From Sipunculus nudus (taxonomy: Eukaryota > Annelida > Sipuncula > Golfingiida > Sipunculidae), in assembly GCA_026874595.1 (NCBI GenBank), contig CM049307.1, forward strand, positions 40,680,362-40,744,361: a DNA stretch of 64,000 nucleotides, read 5' to 3'. A program made the translations under genes and the position numbers. Shown here piece after piece: positions 1 to 10,513 of the stretch. The notes below the pieces were generated by a model, which searched no databases, was not told the DNA's origin, and saw only the letters and a list, made by a program, of their open reading frames with translations. Positions within the stretch are counted from its first letter, which is position 1. Each line of letters opens with the position of its first letter.

Positions 1-1413
1 GCTGCAGATGTGAGGACAATTACCTTCACGGACGAGAAGGACTTTTCCACAAAAATCATAAAAATCCGACCGGGCGGTCCTGTCTATGGTAAATCAAAAT
101 CTGAAATCATGAGACCTCCTTGTTTAAAAAGTTATGGTTTCAGCTGTAAAGACAGGAAAGAATAACATTGAGAAAGTTAATTGTGAGAACAACATAAAAT
201 TCTTGAGTGATACTCTGCTCCCGGATATTAGGAGGCTTTATCCAAGAAATAATTATGTTTGTTTCAACTAGATGAAGCGCCTTTTATACTTATAAAGTAA
301 CAAAGGACCATTTTGAGGAGCCTCACCTGAATTCATAAAGAAGGAAGAGGAGCCTTAAAAATCACGATTTAAAGATGGGATACTTGCATCGTGGGAGGAC
401 ATTTCATTAGAAGAAATCCGGAAAAGCAATTCTGCTCTGCATTAAAAATGGCTGCGTTTAGTTGTAGAAGAAAATAGAGACGATATTGAATAGATATAGA
501 TATAAGTAAGTTGTTCTCTGACATTGCTTTTGTTTCGTATATTATTTTGAATTCGGAGATACTTGCAAAATATGCATCTGTCTTCTTAGTTATTATAGAA
601 GCCTTTTCATAAATATACGTACGTATGTTACCCCAAGAGAAATGTCAATTTCACCACCGCGATAATACCGGTTACAATGTGGGGCGAAAGACACCAAATA
701 TATTATAATTACTCAAATGAGGATGGACACTTACAAACATGTTAATATAAATATCCTTGGTAACCCAGTGCTTTAAAATGGAGTTTCGCCACAGGAGAGT
801 TAGCACAGGACCAAGAATGTTTTAGCCAATGACAACGAATTATTGCGGGTTTCAAACCACACTGCGCAGACTCGAACTCATAAGAAGAGTAGGCCTATAC
901 GACTCTGCTGTTTAGGGATTGTTGGAGTCAAAACATGACCCGCGCAATGCACTGGGACTTCTAAATACACCAGTTGCGTAGTTATGAGTGTAGTGAACAG
1001 GACAATGTACACCGTTCAAGTGTACTAGATAAGAATTGTTTCAAGGCAAATTAAATGAAAATGGGCGTTTTGTGGTAAGGAATAAGTAATATTGTGTAAA
1101 CATGCGCACGTAATATGTTAACAGAAAGTATTTCCTTGAAATGTGGCAAATTTTGATTTTTAAATTTGACAGCTGATGTAAGTAGTCACGGCCGACCCAC
1201 AATGCCCAAACAGAAGAGTTTTGTTTCGAGTAGAAAGGACCTCTGGCGGAAGGGTGGTTTCAAACGTTGTCAGACCCAGCTTTCATTTACATTGTAATCA
1301 AGGCCATCTTTAGAGGCTATTTCTGTTAAACTTTAAGAAATTTAACACATGGGATAAGACTGATCGCTTGGATTAAAGAACTCTACGGGAATAGGACGGT
1401 TCATATGTTATAA
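1..1413. other. Non-coding flank, no gene seen
   Basis: No long open frame and no recognisable domain on either strand. CpG dinucleotides are fairly frequent here, unlike the introns of the large gene downstream. The missing first exon of the Ly6-like gene could lie here or beyond the left edge, but I could not identify one. Confidence 0.5.
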
Positions 1414-1753
1414 GGCCAAAAAAAAATAAAATAAAAGGTATGGTTCTCAGGCACCGCCCGCATCAATTTTAAACCCCCGCATCAAAAATTTTTATTTTGA
1501 TTTTCAATAGAAACTTACCAATTTCGAGCTGCAGCCGCTCGGACATTTCTTTCAAGAAGATAAAATCATAAAATTTCCTTTGTTATGTAGGGCTTTTACT
1601 TGTTTAGCAAAATAAATCTGTTATTATCATACTTTTCCTTATCATTTGACATTTTTATCGAAACATACCAAAAAAAAATAAAAAACCGCCCGCCCGCATT
1701 GTTTTCTGAAAAAAAAAAAAATCCTGAGAACCATACCTTTTTTTATTTTGGCC
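1414..1753. mobile_element. MITE-like element, family D, copy 1
   Basis: The element begins GGCCAAAA and ends TTTTGGCC. It has long terminal inverted repeats: GGTATGGTTCTCAGG near the left end is matched by CCTGAGAACCATACC near the right end. TAA flanks both sides, as expected of a 3-bp TWA target duplication. The ends and target suggest a PIF/Harbinger-type MITE (inference). The interior holds GC-rich CGCCCGC stretches and poly-A/T but no coding capacity. Related copies lie at 35458, 54288 and 62491. Confidence 0.75.
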
Positions 1754-3902
1754 TAACACTTATACTTTATTATAATTGATCAGTTTGACGCTCTGGGAAT
1801 ATTAGTACAAATTTCGTCACATGTATATTAAGGTTAGTTATAATCTTCGTTTCGGCAACTGAGGGGAGACTAATATCAAATTATCTGTTATGAGCTCATT
1901 TATAGCTAGAATAGAAATTTAATAAATTATCTCATTTGATAAGTTTCACATAGAAGAATCCTTTACAGTCTCTTCAGTTCCAGTCATACAGGAGTACAAA
2001 ACTGTGTAAAAAGAATTAGTTGCTGTAAGCATCAGTGTAGCTTATTATTTGTCTGTCTTACATAAAAAACATTTCCCGTGACATGAGCTATCTGTCCCTT
2101 CAGGGATACTCCGTTCTATTGTGTGGTACATGTCTCCATTAAGCCAATAAATAGCAGACTAATAAATCAAAGAAATAACAGTTCTTCTTACGAGAAACGG
2201 CTAGCAAAGAAAAAACACCGTAAGATGAAAGAGGGAGAAGCAAACTCCCTACAGGAGATATACCATCTGATATACAGCAAGATATACTTGCTGTATATAA
2301 ATGTACTCGGCTACTTCCAAAACGAACGATGACAGGGCTTACGTGTACGCACGAGGATCACTGCCCGAAACGAACCGTTTTATGAACCGGATCCAGGATT
2401 TTTTGCAGGGAGGGGTCAACGGTTTTCATGCAAAAAAATTGTCGAAAAGAAGGTCGTTGGTTAAGAACGGGGGGGGGGGGGGGAGTCTCGACCCCAAAAA
2501 CATCCCGTTATGGTTAAGATATAAGATATGTCTTAAAAAAAAGGTGGTTGGTTGAAAGCCGGGGGGTGGGGGGGGGTTGGGTTGTTTCGACACCCCCCCC
2601 CCCGGATCCGCGCCTGAGCAGGAAATTCCTTTTTGCGAAAAATGAGATTACATTATATATGATGATAAAACGCACTCATCTACATACCTCCTTTCAATGG
2701 TTACTCTTTTGATATATTACCCCTTATGATTTAAGATTACACATTCGAAATAATTCTTTATTCTTGATTCCCCAAATTAGTTTTGTTGCATAACCTGGTC
2801 TTTACACCCATGTGTACAGTAACTGTGCATAAAACGTCAAAATGACATAATCATCAATATCATTACGTCCCTTGTCTTCATACATCATGGGAACTTTTGG
2901 GTGCATTTTGTTTATATGTAATTGCTTCGATTGATCCAGAACTTTCACCAAAAGCATTGGTTGTAGAAATCGTTACACCCTATATAGTTGTAGTTTGCCA
3001 GCCATACGTTAATCCATAAATGTTAGTGTCCCAGGTTTTGACCAGTTAATTTTAAAAAGCCATATGAGTGATCAACGTTTTCATGGTTAGTTGGTTTTAT
3101 ATATTCTCTGAGCAGTATAGCCAAGGAATCTGTAATTTTTGTGTAATAAATGAATTTTAATGTAGGTGGTGTCTAATAAAATACAACTTTGGGAAAGATA
3201 TTTTTCTTTTATGCGCTTTTTGGGCCAAGAGTACGTTGTGTAATATATTGCATATTAATAAATTTTCTTTTGAGCCCGTGTTTTTCCTTTGTAACTAATG
3301 ACTGGATTGTCCGGTCTCCTGGTTTTATGGTTGAAATCCATGCATTTGTTATTTTATAAAAGAAAGTCACTGGTAGTTCACGCTACTTGGTTTTTGCGAG
3401 TAGTTCTTTTGGTTCAGCAATCTGTACACTGTTCCTGGTGTTCTTATTTTATGCTTTTGTGGTTTTCTGTGTTTGTTAATATTTTCTAGATTCTCAATAT
3501 CCTTTTAAGGGTTCCAGGTGGCTGTTCTATATGTAAAGCGTATTCTGATTCTTTTCGAAGCAGTTCAGAAGAAGATTTTACATTAATCAACTAAGAATGG
3601 AGTTTGCTGTTCTGCAAATGCTGTTTATATATACTCAAATAAATTACCACAACTTTATTTGTCCAATGTCCATACAGCAATGCATATCAACATGAGTTAT
3701 ATACTTGAATATCTCTAGTACCCAAATTGTAACGCTACATGCTTCGTGATTCACACTGTGATATCATGTTTAGCAATAGTTTAGGGATCAGGTTTTACAC
3801 TATATTTTATAACCACAAATCGTAAGAGGTTAGTTATAAGATAATGTGGAAAGATGGTTAATGGGGACAAAATCGTGATTTTACCTTTTCTTCATATTTT
3901 AG
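1754..3902. other. Non-coding region upstream of Ly6-like exon, with G/C runs
   Basis: No coding exon is recognised. A 15-base G run sits at 2469-2483. About 90 bases on, a related G-rich stretch (2559-2577) and a C run (2593-2604) follow in a similar sequence setting, as if the poly-G unit had duplicated. A short ORF at 3298-3489 starts with a hydrophobic stretch, but no credible phase-1 donor follows it, so I do not call it the signal-peptide exon. Confidence 0.45.
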
Positions 3903-4037
3903 GGTCTCACATAAAGTGCTCTCAGTGTTCTGCTCAGAGGGAAAATTACTCGTGCGCCATTTCTCCCCCTGCTCCTACAAGCTGCAAGTACATGTTTAAA
4001 ACCTGCATTACGGTACTCACAAAGGACGCCACAAACG
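3903..4037 (+). CDS. Ly6/uPAR (LU) domain protein, N-terminal half exon
   Basis: This internal exon encodes the first half of a three-finger LU domain. A pyrimidine-rich tract ending TTTTAG precedes 3903 and GTAAGT follows 4037. After a phase-1 entry the frame reads SHIKCSQC and then further cysteines, giving five cysteines spaced C-x2-C-x8-C-x9-C-x6-C. It ends in phase 1, exactly the phase needed by the exon at 9913, which supplies the other five cysteines. LU proteins are secreted or GPI-anchored, and many tune receptors or cell junctions; the partner of this one cannot be told. Alternatively, the frame stays open upstream to an ATG at 3854, giving a short hydrophobic leader (IVILPFLHILG) that might itself act as a signal peptide. 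The phase-1 acceptor argues for a separate upstream leader exon. The exon's 3' end is also the first unit of a minisatellite. Confidence 0.7.
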
Positions 4038-4350
4038 GTAAGTCATTCACAGCGAAACAAGTACATGCTTAAAACCTGCATTACGGTACTCACAAAGGAC
4101 GCCACAAACGGTAAGTCATACACAGCGAAACAAGCACTTGCTTAAAATCTGCATTACGGTACTCACAAAGGACGCAACAAACGGTGAGTCCTACACAGTG
4201 AAACAAGCACATGCTTAAAACTGCATTCTGTACAAAGTTCTCACAAAGGATCCCACAAACGATAAGCCATATACAGAAAAGCGTGTACATGTTTACGGTA
4301 GTCACTAAGGACGCCGAAACGGTGAGGCATATGCAACGGAAAAAAGTACA
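3986..4350 (+). repeat. Minisatellite built from exon end plus splice donor (block 1)
   Basis: There are about five tandem units of ~73 bp. Each repeats the end of the Ly6-like exon (AAAACCTGCATTACGG, then CACAAAGGACGCC, then ACAAACG) followed by the donor GTAAGT and intronic bases. Donor-like GT positions fall at 4038, 4111, 4184 and 4322. The copy at 4262 has AT instead. Spacing is 73, 73, 78 and 60. Only the first donor keeps the reading frame, because a TAA at 4070-4072 closes it before the second donor. The array resumes at 6238 after a mobile-element insertion. Confidence 0.85.
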
Positions 4351-4440
4351 TTTTTTTATGCCCCCGCCACAAAGTGGCCGGGGCATATAGTTTTACCCAT
4401 GTCCGTCCTTCCGTCCTTCCGTCATTCCGAAATCAAACAG

Positions 4441-5169
4441 TTGTACGGACTTTTTTTCGCCATGCCTGCAGATATTGGCCTGATTTTTGGTTTGTGGGCA
4501 GATAATGACCAGTTACAGATCGAGTTCGCGTTTCGTCCCGGTTGACCTTCTTTGGACCGTTTTACGGCTCCTAAACTTAGAAAATTTCATGAAAAATAGA
4601 AATTTTCATGACAAATACACATGTACGGACTTTTTTTCGCAATGCCTGCAGATATTGGCCTGATTTTTGGTGTGTTTGTAGATAATGACCAGTTACAGAT
4701 CGAGTTTGCGTTTCGTCCCGGTTGACCTACTTTTGACCGTTTTACGGCTCCTAAACTTAGAAAATTTCATGAAAAATAGAAATTTTCATGACAGATACAC
4801 ATGTACAGACTTTTTTTCGCAATGCCTGCAGATATTGGCCTGATTTTTGGTGTATGAGCAGATAATGACCAGTTACAGATCGAGTTCGCGTTTCGTCCCG
4901 GTTGACCTACTTTTGACCGTTTTAGGGCTCCTGAACATAGAAAATTTCATGAAAAATATGAAATTTCATCACAAATACACATGTACGGATTTTTTTTCGC
5001 AATGCCTGCAGATATTGGCCTGATTTTTGGTGTGTGGGCAGATAATGACCAGTTACAGATCGAGTTCGCGTTTCGTCCTGGTTGACCTACTTTTGACCGT
5101 TTTACGGCTCCTAAAATTAGAAAAATTCATGAAAAATAGAAATTTTCATGACAAATACACATGTACAGC
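4441..5169. repeat. 180-bp core tandem repeats of element A
   Basis: Four consecutive units start at 4441, 4621, 4801 and 4981 with an exact 180-bp period and only scattered substitutions. Shared landmarks are GCCTGCAGATATTGGCCTG and CAGATCGAGTT. Two more, diverged copies follow after the nested insertion (about 5851-6019 and 6020-6180). Confidence 0.9.
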
Positions 5170-5850
5170 CGTTTTTAGCCCTCAGCTCATAGGCTGATGG
5201 GCTATTGTCGTCATCCAAGCTGTCCGTCTGTCCATCTGTCTGTCCGGTGTCTGTCCGTCCGTCCGTCCGTCCGTTCCGCGTCTGTTAACTTTTACCTTGT
5301 GAGCGGGATATCTCTAAAAGGATTCGCCGTTGGAATTTTATTTCATCAGTGAAGATGTATATCGATAAAATATCGGTCAAGTTCGAAGATGGGTGACCTT
5401 GACCCATTTTTCTACATTTTAGAGCTGATTATAGAAAAACACTCAGAAGTTTATATCTTAGGAACCATTGTGTTGATTTTCACAAAACTTACTATGATCA
5501 TTGGGACTGATGGTCTGTATGTGCTGCACAATTTTGGTGGCGCCACCTGCAATTTCTGATTTTTTAATGAAATTTTATCGGATTTTTCAATTTTGGCCTT
5601 TTGTGCAGGATATCTCCAAAGGTATTCAACACAGGAACTTCATTTCTTCAGTGCTATTGCATTATATTTACAAAATCTTGGTCAAGTTCAAAGAAGGGTG
5701 ATCTTGACTTTTCAAGGTCACAGAGCTTAGTATAGAAAAAAACTTAGGAGCTTATTTCTCAGGAAGCATTTGGTGGATTGTTATGAAACATGGTATATAC
5801 CTCTCCAATTTAAATTTATAAATGATTATCAACTTTTGCTAATATTCTAG
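5170..5850 (+). mobile_element. Nested insertion with (TCCG)n inside element A
   Basis: A core repeat unit breaks off after ACATGTACAG and resumes at 5851 with TTTCGCAATG, so the segment between is an insertion. It starts with a short imperfect hairpin (CAGCTCATAGGCTGATGGGC), has a (GTCC)n microsatellite at 5250-5275 and ends ATTCTAG before a T, again Helitron-like. The interior has two related units of ~290 bp with phrases such as TATCTC and GGTCAAGTTC. It carries no protein. Confidence 0.65.
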
Positions 5851-6180
5851 TTTCGCAATGCAATTGCTTACAGATACTGGCCTAATGTTTGGTCTGTGGG
5901 CGCATAATGACCACTTACAGATCGAGTTCGCGTTTCGTCCCAGTTAACCTATTTTTCACCATATGACAGATCCTGAACATAGAACATTTCATGAAAGACA
6001 GAAATTTTCATGAAAAATGCACATATATGGACTTTTTTTCACATTGCCTGCAGATACTGGCCTGATTTTTGGTGTGTTGCTTGATAATGACCCTTTACAG
6101 ATCAAGTTTGCATTTTGCCCTTGTTGACCTACTTTTGACCATACAACACTTCCTGAACTTAAAAAAATTTACAAAATTTA
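5851..6180. repeat. Two diverged 180-bp core units of element A
   Basis: These are continuations of the array that begins at 4441, with more substitutions than the four left-hand units. They restart directly after the nested insertion with TTTCGCAATG and run to the 3' subterminal region of the element. Confidence 0.75.
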
Positions 6181-6237
6181 ACAAATGTTTCTAATTTGCC
6201 CCAGGCGGGGGCATTCGTGTCGTTCCGACACATCTAG

Positions 6238-6757
6238 TTCAAAACCTGCATTACGGTACTTAGAAAGGATTCCACAAACGGCAGACCATACACAGCGATA
6301 TAAGTACATGTTTACGATACTCACAAAGGACCACAAACGGTAAGGCATACATAGGCAGACATACATATGTTACGGCACTAACAAAGGACACCGCAAACGG
6401 TAAGCCATCCATAAAAATATGTTTAAAACCTGCATTACGGTACTCAGAAAGGACGCCACAAATGGTAAGCCGTACAAAGCCAAACAAGTACATGTTTACG
6501 GTACATACAAAGGGCTACACAAACGGTAAGCCATACAAAGATAAACAAGTATATGTTTATGGTTCACAGAAAGGACGCTACAAACGGTTAGCCATCCATA
6601 AATACATGTTTAAAACCTGAATTTGGGTACTCGGAAAGGACGCCACACATGGTAAGCCATACAAAGCTTAACAAGTTTATGTTTACAGTACAAACAAAGG
6701 GCTACACAAACGGTAAGTAATACAACGATAAACAAGTATATGTTTATGGTTCACAGA
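6238..6757 (+). repeat. Minisatellite, block 2 (donor-containing units)
   Basis: This continues the array at 3986, displaced by element A. About nine units repeat AAACGGTAAG-type donor motifs within variants of the 73-bp unit, some shortened to ~60 bp. The last part shows a higher-order period: a three-unit block starting near 6421 is repeated near 6601, with matching variants such as GGGCTACACAAACGGTAAG. Cysteine-rich open frames on the minus strand are by-products of the repeat. Confidence 0.8.
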
Positions 6758-9700
6758 AAAAAATGTTTGTGTTTTTAAAAAGGTTAATTTAGAACTAAAA
6801 ACAAAGTGTTATAAATATATATCCTGTTTGGAGCTTCAGGATTCCGCATAAAAGTTTCACTGCACGATGTCACTGTTTTGCCGTGTATATATATACTTCT
6901 CATTACCTAAGTTAAATCAGATGATATAAAATTCAACTAACCTTACAGCTTTTGTAATTGTAAATATCTAGAAAACGTAAAAGTTAAGCCTTTTAAAAGT
7001 ATTACACATAACTGGTATCCTTATGTCCTGTCAATTAATCGACCAGCTCTTCCCGGATATCCACGTTGAGTTACACTATCAGATAAACCACTAAAGCATG
7101 TAGATAAATCTGGTGGTAAATTTGCTTCCTATTTAGATAGCAGTGATTGCATCGTGGATTTATAGACGAACTGATACCCATGGCGTCACCCACTGTATCG
7201 CATACCCTTTATGTTCATTGCATCTTTGGTTAAGCTTTCCGCCGCTACTGATATATACCCAGACCTTTGACTTTGATAACAAACCAGAACCCTGATCTCA
7301 TGTAAATTCTTGTGGTTAATTAGTGTATTTCTTAAGGTAAAAATCATTCCGTTTCTTGTAAATTGGGCTAGCAGGTGGTTATTTAGTAAAGGCCCGAGGT
7401 GTAGCCGGTATACCATAAAATAATATGCCCATGGCGATACACCTTTTTCATGGCGACTTTGTCTAATATCTCACACCTCGTTGACCTATAACATTTTATT
7501 AAGGTTATGGAGTATCCAATTCCAAGCTGACTCCCTATATCATTTAAAAATAACCTTTCCCCCATACACGTGTAAATATGATCATAAGATACTCCGGTCC
7601 TGACTTTCCAACGTGTAGGCCATAACAATAAAACCAATATTTGTATGCCAAAGTATATCCACGTTTAAGTGTTCATATTCAGCCGGTCCCCGGGTGTTTA
7701 TCTCCTCATAGTGACATTAAACATAACTGTAATAGTTTTGCCCCTAATCTTTTGGCGCTGGCATTGTTCGCCGCTCGGTGCAAACAACAGAGTATAAAGG
7801 TTAATATATACCTTTAACTATAGCATAAAGACAACAATGCTCCATTTGTATGGTATGGCACGCTGTATCTGCGGAACTACATCACTTTTTTTACTGAGTT
7901 GTACATCATAAAACTGACACTCCTTGCCATCTCTTTGGTTTTACCTGCTCACAGCTCCTGTCGTATACTTAATTTGCTACACCCCTGAGAAACCAATTCC
8001 CATACAGTGTTATGTCCATTGTTTCAAAACTATAGTAAATAATTTAGAATTCTTATGCGATGAATTTTTTGGACTACTATAGTTATTAATCAAGACCCAA
8101 GGCTGCCATATATAGATCTTTAAATGGCACCTCTTGATATACACACAGCGGTCAAGCTATTTAAAATAGAAAGCTTAAGTAACTCAAAGCCAGCAATTCA
8201 CCTACGTTTTCTATAGAATTTATATGATTTCTGGCTTAAATATTGATCAACTCTAGCTATTATCTTCAAGGAAAAGTTTTATAATGCCTCTGTGATGGAT
8301 GTATGAGCTTGACTATCAACTACACAACAATGTTGGCCTAAGGAGGTTGGTGGAAGATATGCGGAAGTGGAACAGTCATTAGTTTGCAAAACTCTGGTTG
8401 GTCTGACTCGCCGCCAGATGTCCTTGGTGAATATGTTTTAGTAATTTCTACATGTAAAAAACATTTGGATATGACTAAAACAGACAGCTCGTGTACCGTG
8501 GAATCGGCTTTTTCTTCCCTATTTTTATTAAAGTGTAAAAAAGATTCAACTTATATTTTTTTTTTGGACGTCAGAAAATAAGGTAAAACAAATCTTTTTG
8601 GCTAAAGTGAAAAAAAACTCTCATCGATATATATTACAGTATTGTCTACAGTCTGGATATACCAAACATGTAGACAGCTATTAAACTGACCACAATCCGG
8701 GTTGTGTGTATCATTCAGAGAGAAGCTATCACCCATAGTGTATAATCCTGGTTGTTGCAAGAACAACTATATACCCCTTTCACGTAGAAAGATAATGTAC
8801 GGTATTGCTATTGTTATACATTGTAGAGTCCATCCGTCGCCCGTCTCTTGGCAAATTTTCTCGGCAATTGTTCGATTCTCGCAAAAATTACTGTATATTC
8901 GCACGTGGTACCAAGTGCGAAGAAAACTAAATTTGGTGACACCACTTACATTTTTTATTATTTTATGTGCATTTAATGTGTTGTGTACGCTTTTTACGTT
9001 GCACCTTTGTTCATCGTGGCTTCTCATGTAAAAATGGTGTTATTAATCCAAAAGTTCTTCCAAGATATATCCTTATCAATATGAATAATTTGATGAAATT
9101 TTTCCGCATCCGTCTTTTATCCGAATTCAGACGCATTGATGAAAGAATAGTTTCAGTAATTTTACAAAGGTTGAATTTTCAATTTATTATGTTATATGCA
9201 TGATTTGACAAATGTTGTGGTGTCATCGACATATTTAACTATTCCGTGATTTTCTTCTTTTTTCTTAGCACTTTACAGTTAATATGAAATGCATTCCAAG
9301 TTGTTTCCCAGATTATAACTATTTTATTAATGTAAAAGGAAATATATTATTTGTAAAAAAATATGAACATAATTTGATGTTCCTGTACTTCCGAAGCCCT
9401 AAAGACAAGTCTGGATATTGATATTTGGAAGTTCTTGTATGTACATTTAGCCAGCGATTTCCATTCACGTTGGCATAATTCATGATACATTAAAATCCAT
9501 TAAGGAAGCAATATAGTGTTGCCATCCGCTGGTTGGCCAGATATTTCGCTTTCCTTGTCAATATATTGTATTCCCCCAGTTTTGTGATGAAATAAATATT
9601 ACCAAATATACAGACAAGAAAAAGTTTAAAGATGACTGAAGCTTTATGGATTATAAAGGCCTGTTGAACCTCCCGTGTCTTATGGAAATTCTTTGTATGT

Positions 9701-9912
9701 AGCACATAACATTCAGGTATGAAATTCCAGTAAAGATAGACTTATTATTTTTTTTTCCAGTATAGTCATATGAGAAATGATCACAGGTGTGCTTTGGGTC
9801 TTTTTGTTCTTATAGTTTAACTTCACTTTCTGGTTGAACTGGACCTGTTACATGTTTGTAATTCGGATTTTCTTGCCGCACATATTAAAAAGCAGTACTC
9901 TTTTATTTACAG
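6758..9912. other. Remainder of Ly6-like intron
   Basis: No exon-like segment with Ly6 cysteines or other recognisable coding sequence was found. A near-perfect 24-bp palindrome lies at 8898-8921 (TTCGCAC, centre TGGTACCA, GTGCGAA). The acceptor tract TTTTATTTACAG closes the intron at 9912. The phases of the flanking exons fit direct joining. Confidence 0.5.
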
Positions 9913-10130
9913 GAACTGTGCTCTCCGTTGATCGCAGCTGTTACGGGCGTGCAAGCGTGGCTAGATACTGTGAGACAGGAATCGACACAAAAACACTTGC
10001 CAAAGTGTATGTCTGCATCGATATATGCAACACAAACGGCTGTAATAGCGCGCCATCTATAGGCAAAACGGGGCTTCATTATTTGTATACACCAGTTTGG
10101 TTATTACTGTGTGGCCTTGTTTGGCAATAA
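9913..10130 (+). CDS. Ly6/uPAR (LU) domain protein, terminal exon with GPI-type tail
   Basis: The last coding exon is entered in phase 1 after TTTACAG. It encodes DRSCYG, RYCET, KVYVCIDIC and NTNGCNSAP, then a short linker and a hydrophobic end (PVWLLLCGLVWQ) directly before TAA at 10128-10130. Its five domain cysteines complete the ten of an LU fold, and the final CN pair is the family hallmark. Small residues (NSAPSIG) before the hydrophobic tail fit a GPI attachment site, so the mature protein is probably on the outer cell surface. Joined to the exon at 3903 it gives a domain of about 80-90 residues, normal for the family. Receptor or pathway unknown. Confidence 0.75.
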
Positions 10131-10387
10131 TATTGTAACTTCAACACCACTTAATCGCCAACCAAGCCAGTTTATACATGTCCGAAATAATTTAAAAATA
10201 AGACTTTCAGCTCGACATTGCTATTACGATGAAATGACGGTAAAAGCATGTATTACATGGTATCACGTGAGAACTCTCAATGCATGCAGAGAAAATAGTT
10301 TGGGAACATAGCCCTTTTTAATGAATGAACCACTACAGTATGTATAAATATGAAGAATGCAATGAATCATATATGCCGAATTTATAT

Positions 10388-10513
10388 AATAAAATCAAGA
10401 AGATAAAACCAATATCGACTTTGTGGTCTCTATATTATTACACAGCAAAATTTATTACAATTGGTAAATATAGTGCCTATCAACCGATTTCCGCTTTTGT
10501 CTCACGGAATAAA
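10388..10513 (+). terminator. Candidate polyadenylation signals for Ly6-like gene
   Basis: AATAAA occurs at 10388-10393 and again at 10508-10513, about 260 and 380 bases after the stop codon. Either could direct 3' end formation. Which is used cannot be told from sequence in such AT-rich DNA. Confidence 0.35.

Larger units (their letters stand above)
4352..6237 (+). mobile_element. Helitron/Helentron-like non-autonomous element, family A
   Basis: An 11-bp subterminal inverted repeat is visible: ATGCCCCCGCC at 4358-4368 and GGCGGGGGCAT near 6204-6214. The 3' end has a hairpin (GTGTCG, loop, CGACAC) followed by ATCTAG and a T, as in Helitron ends (CTRR then T). The interior has 180-bp core repeats. 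This matches Helentron-associated elements (HINE), and bivalve 'pearl' elements are similar (family knowledge). It sits inside the minisatellite: the flanks GTACAT and TTCAAAACC join to restore a normal repeat unit. No transposase gene is present, so it would need proteins supplied from elsewhere. Confidence 0.75.

Noticed and set aside
3298-3489. Signal-peptide exon for the Ly6-like gene
   Set aside because: The start is hydrophobic, but there is no phase-1 donor and the rest is not coding-like.
4090-4386. Cysteine-rich minus-strand ORF resembling a small secreted protein
   Set aside because: It is the reverse reading of the ~73-bp minisatellite; the cysteines recur with the repeat period.
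6178-6493. Two overlapping cysteine-rich minus-strand ORFs
   Set aside because: Same cause: minisatellite block 2 read backwards, extending partly into the end of element A.
3986-6757. CRISPR-like array
   Set aside because: Units are contiguous diverged tandem repeats without unique spacers, in a eukaryotic intron.
8702-9031. Plus-strand ORF of 109 codons in the Ly6-like intron
   Set aside because: No domain, no fitting splice sites, low-complexity hydrophobic end; an equally long frame exists on the other strand.
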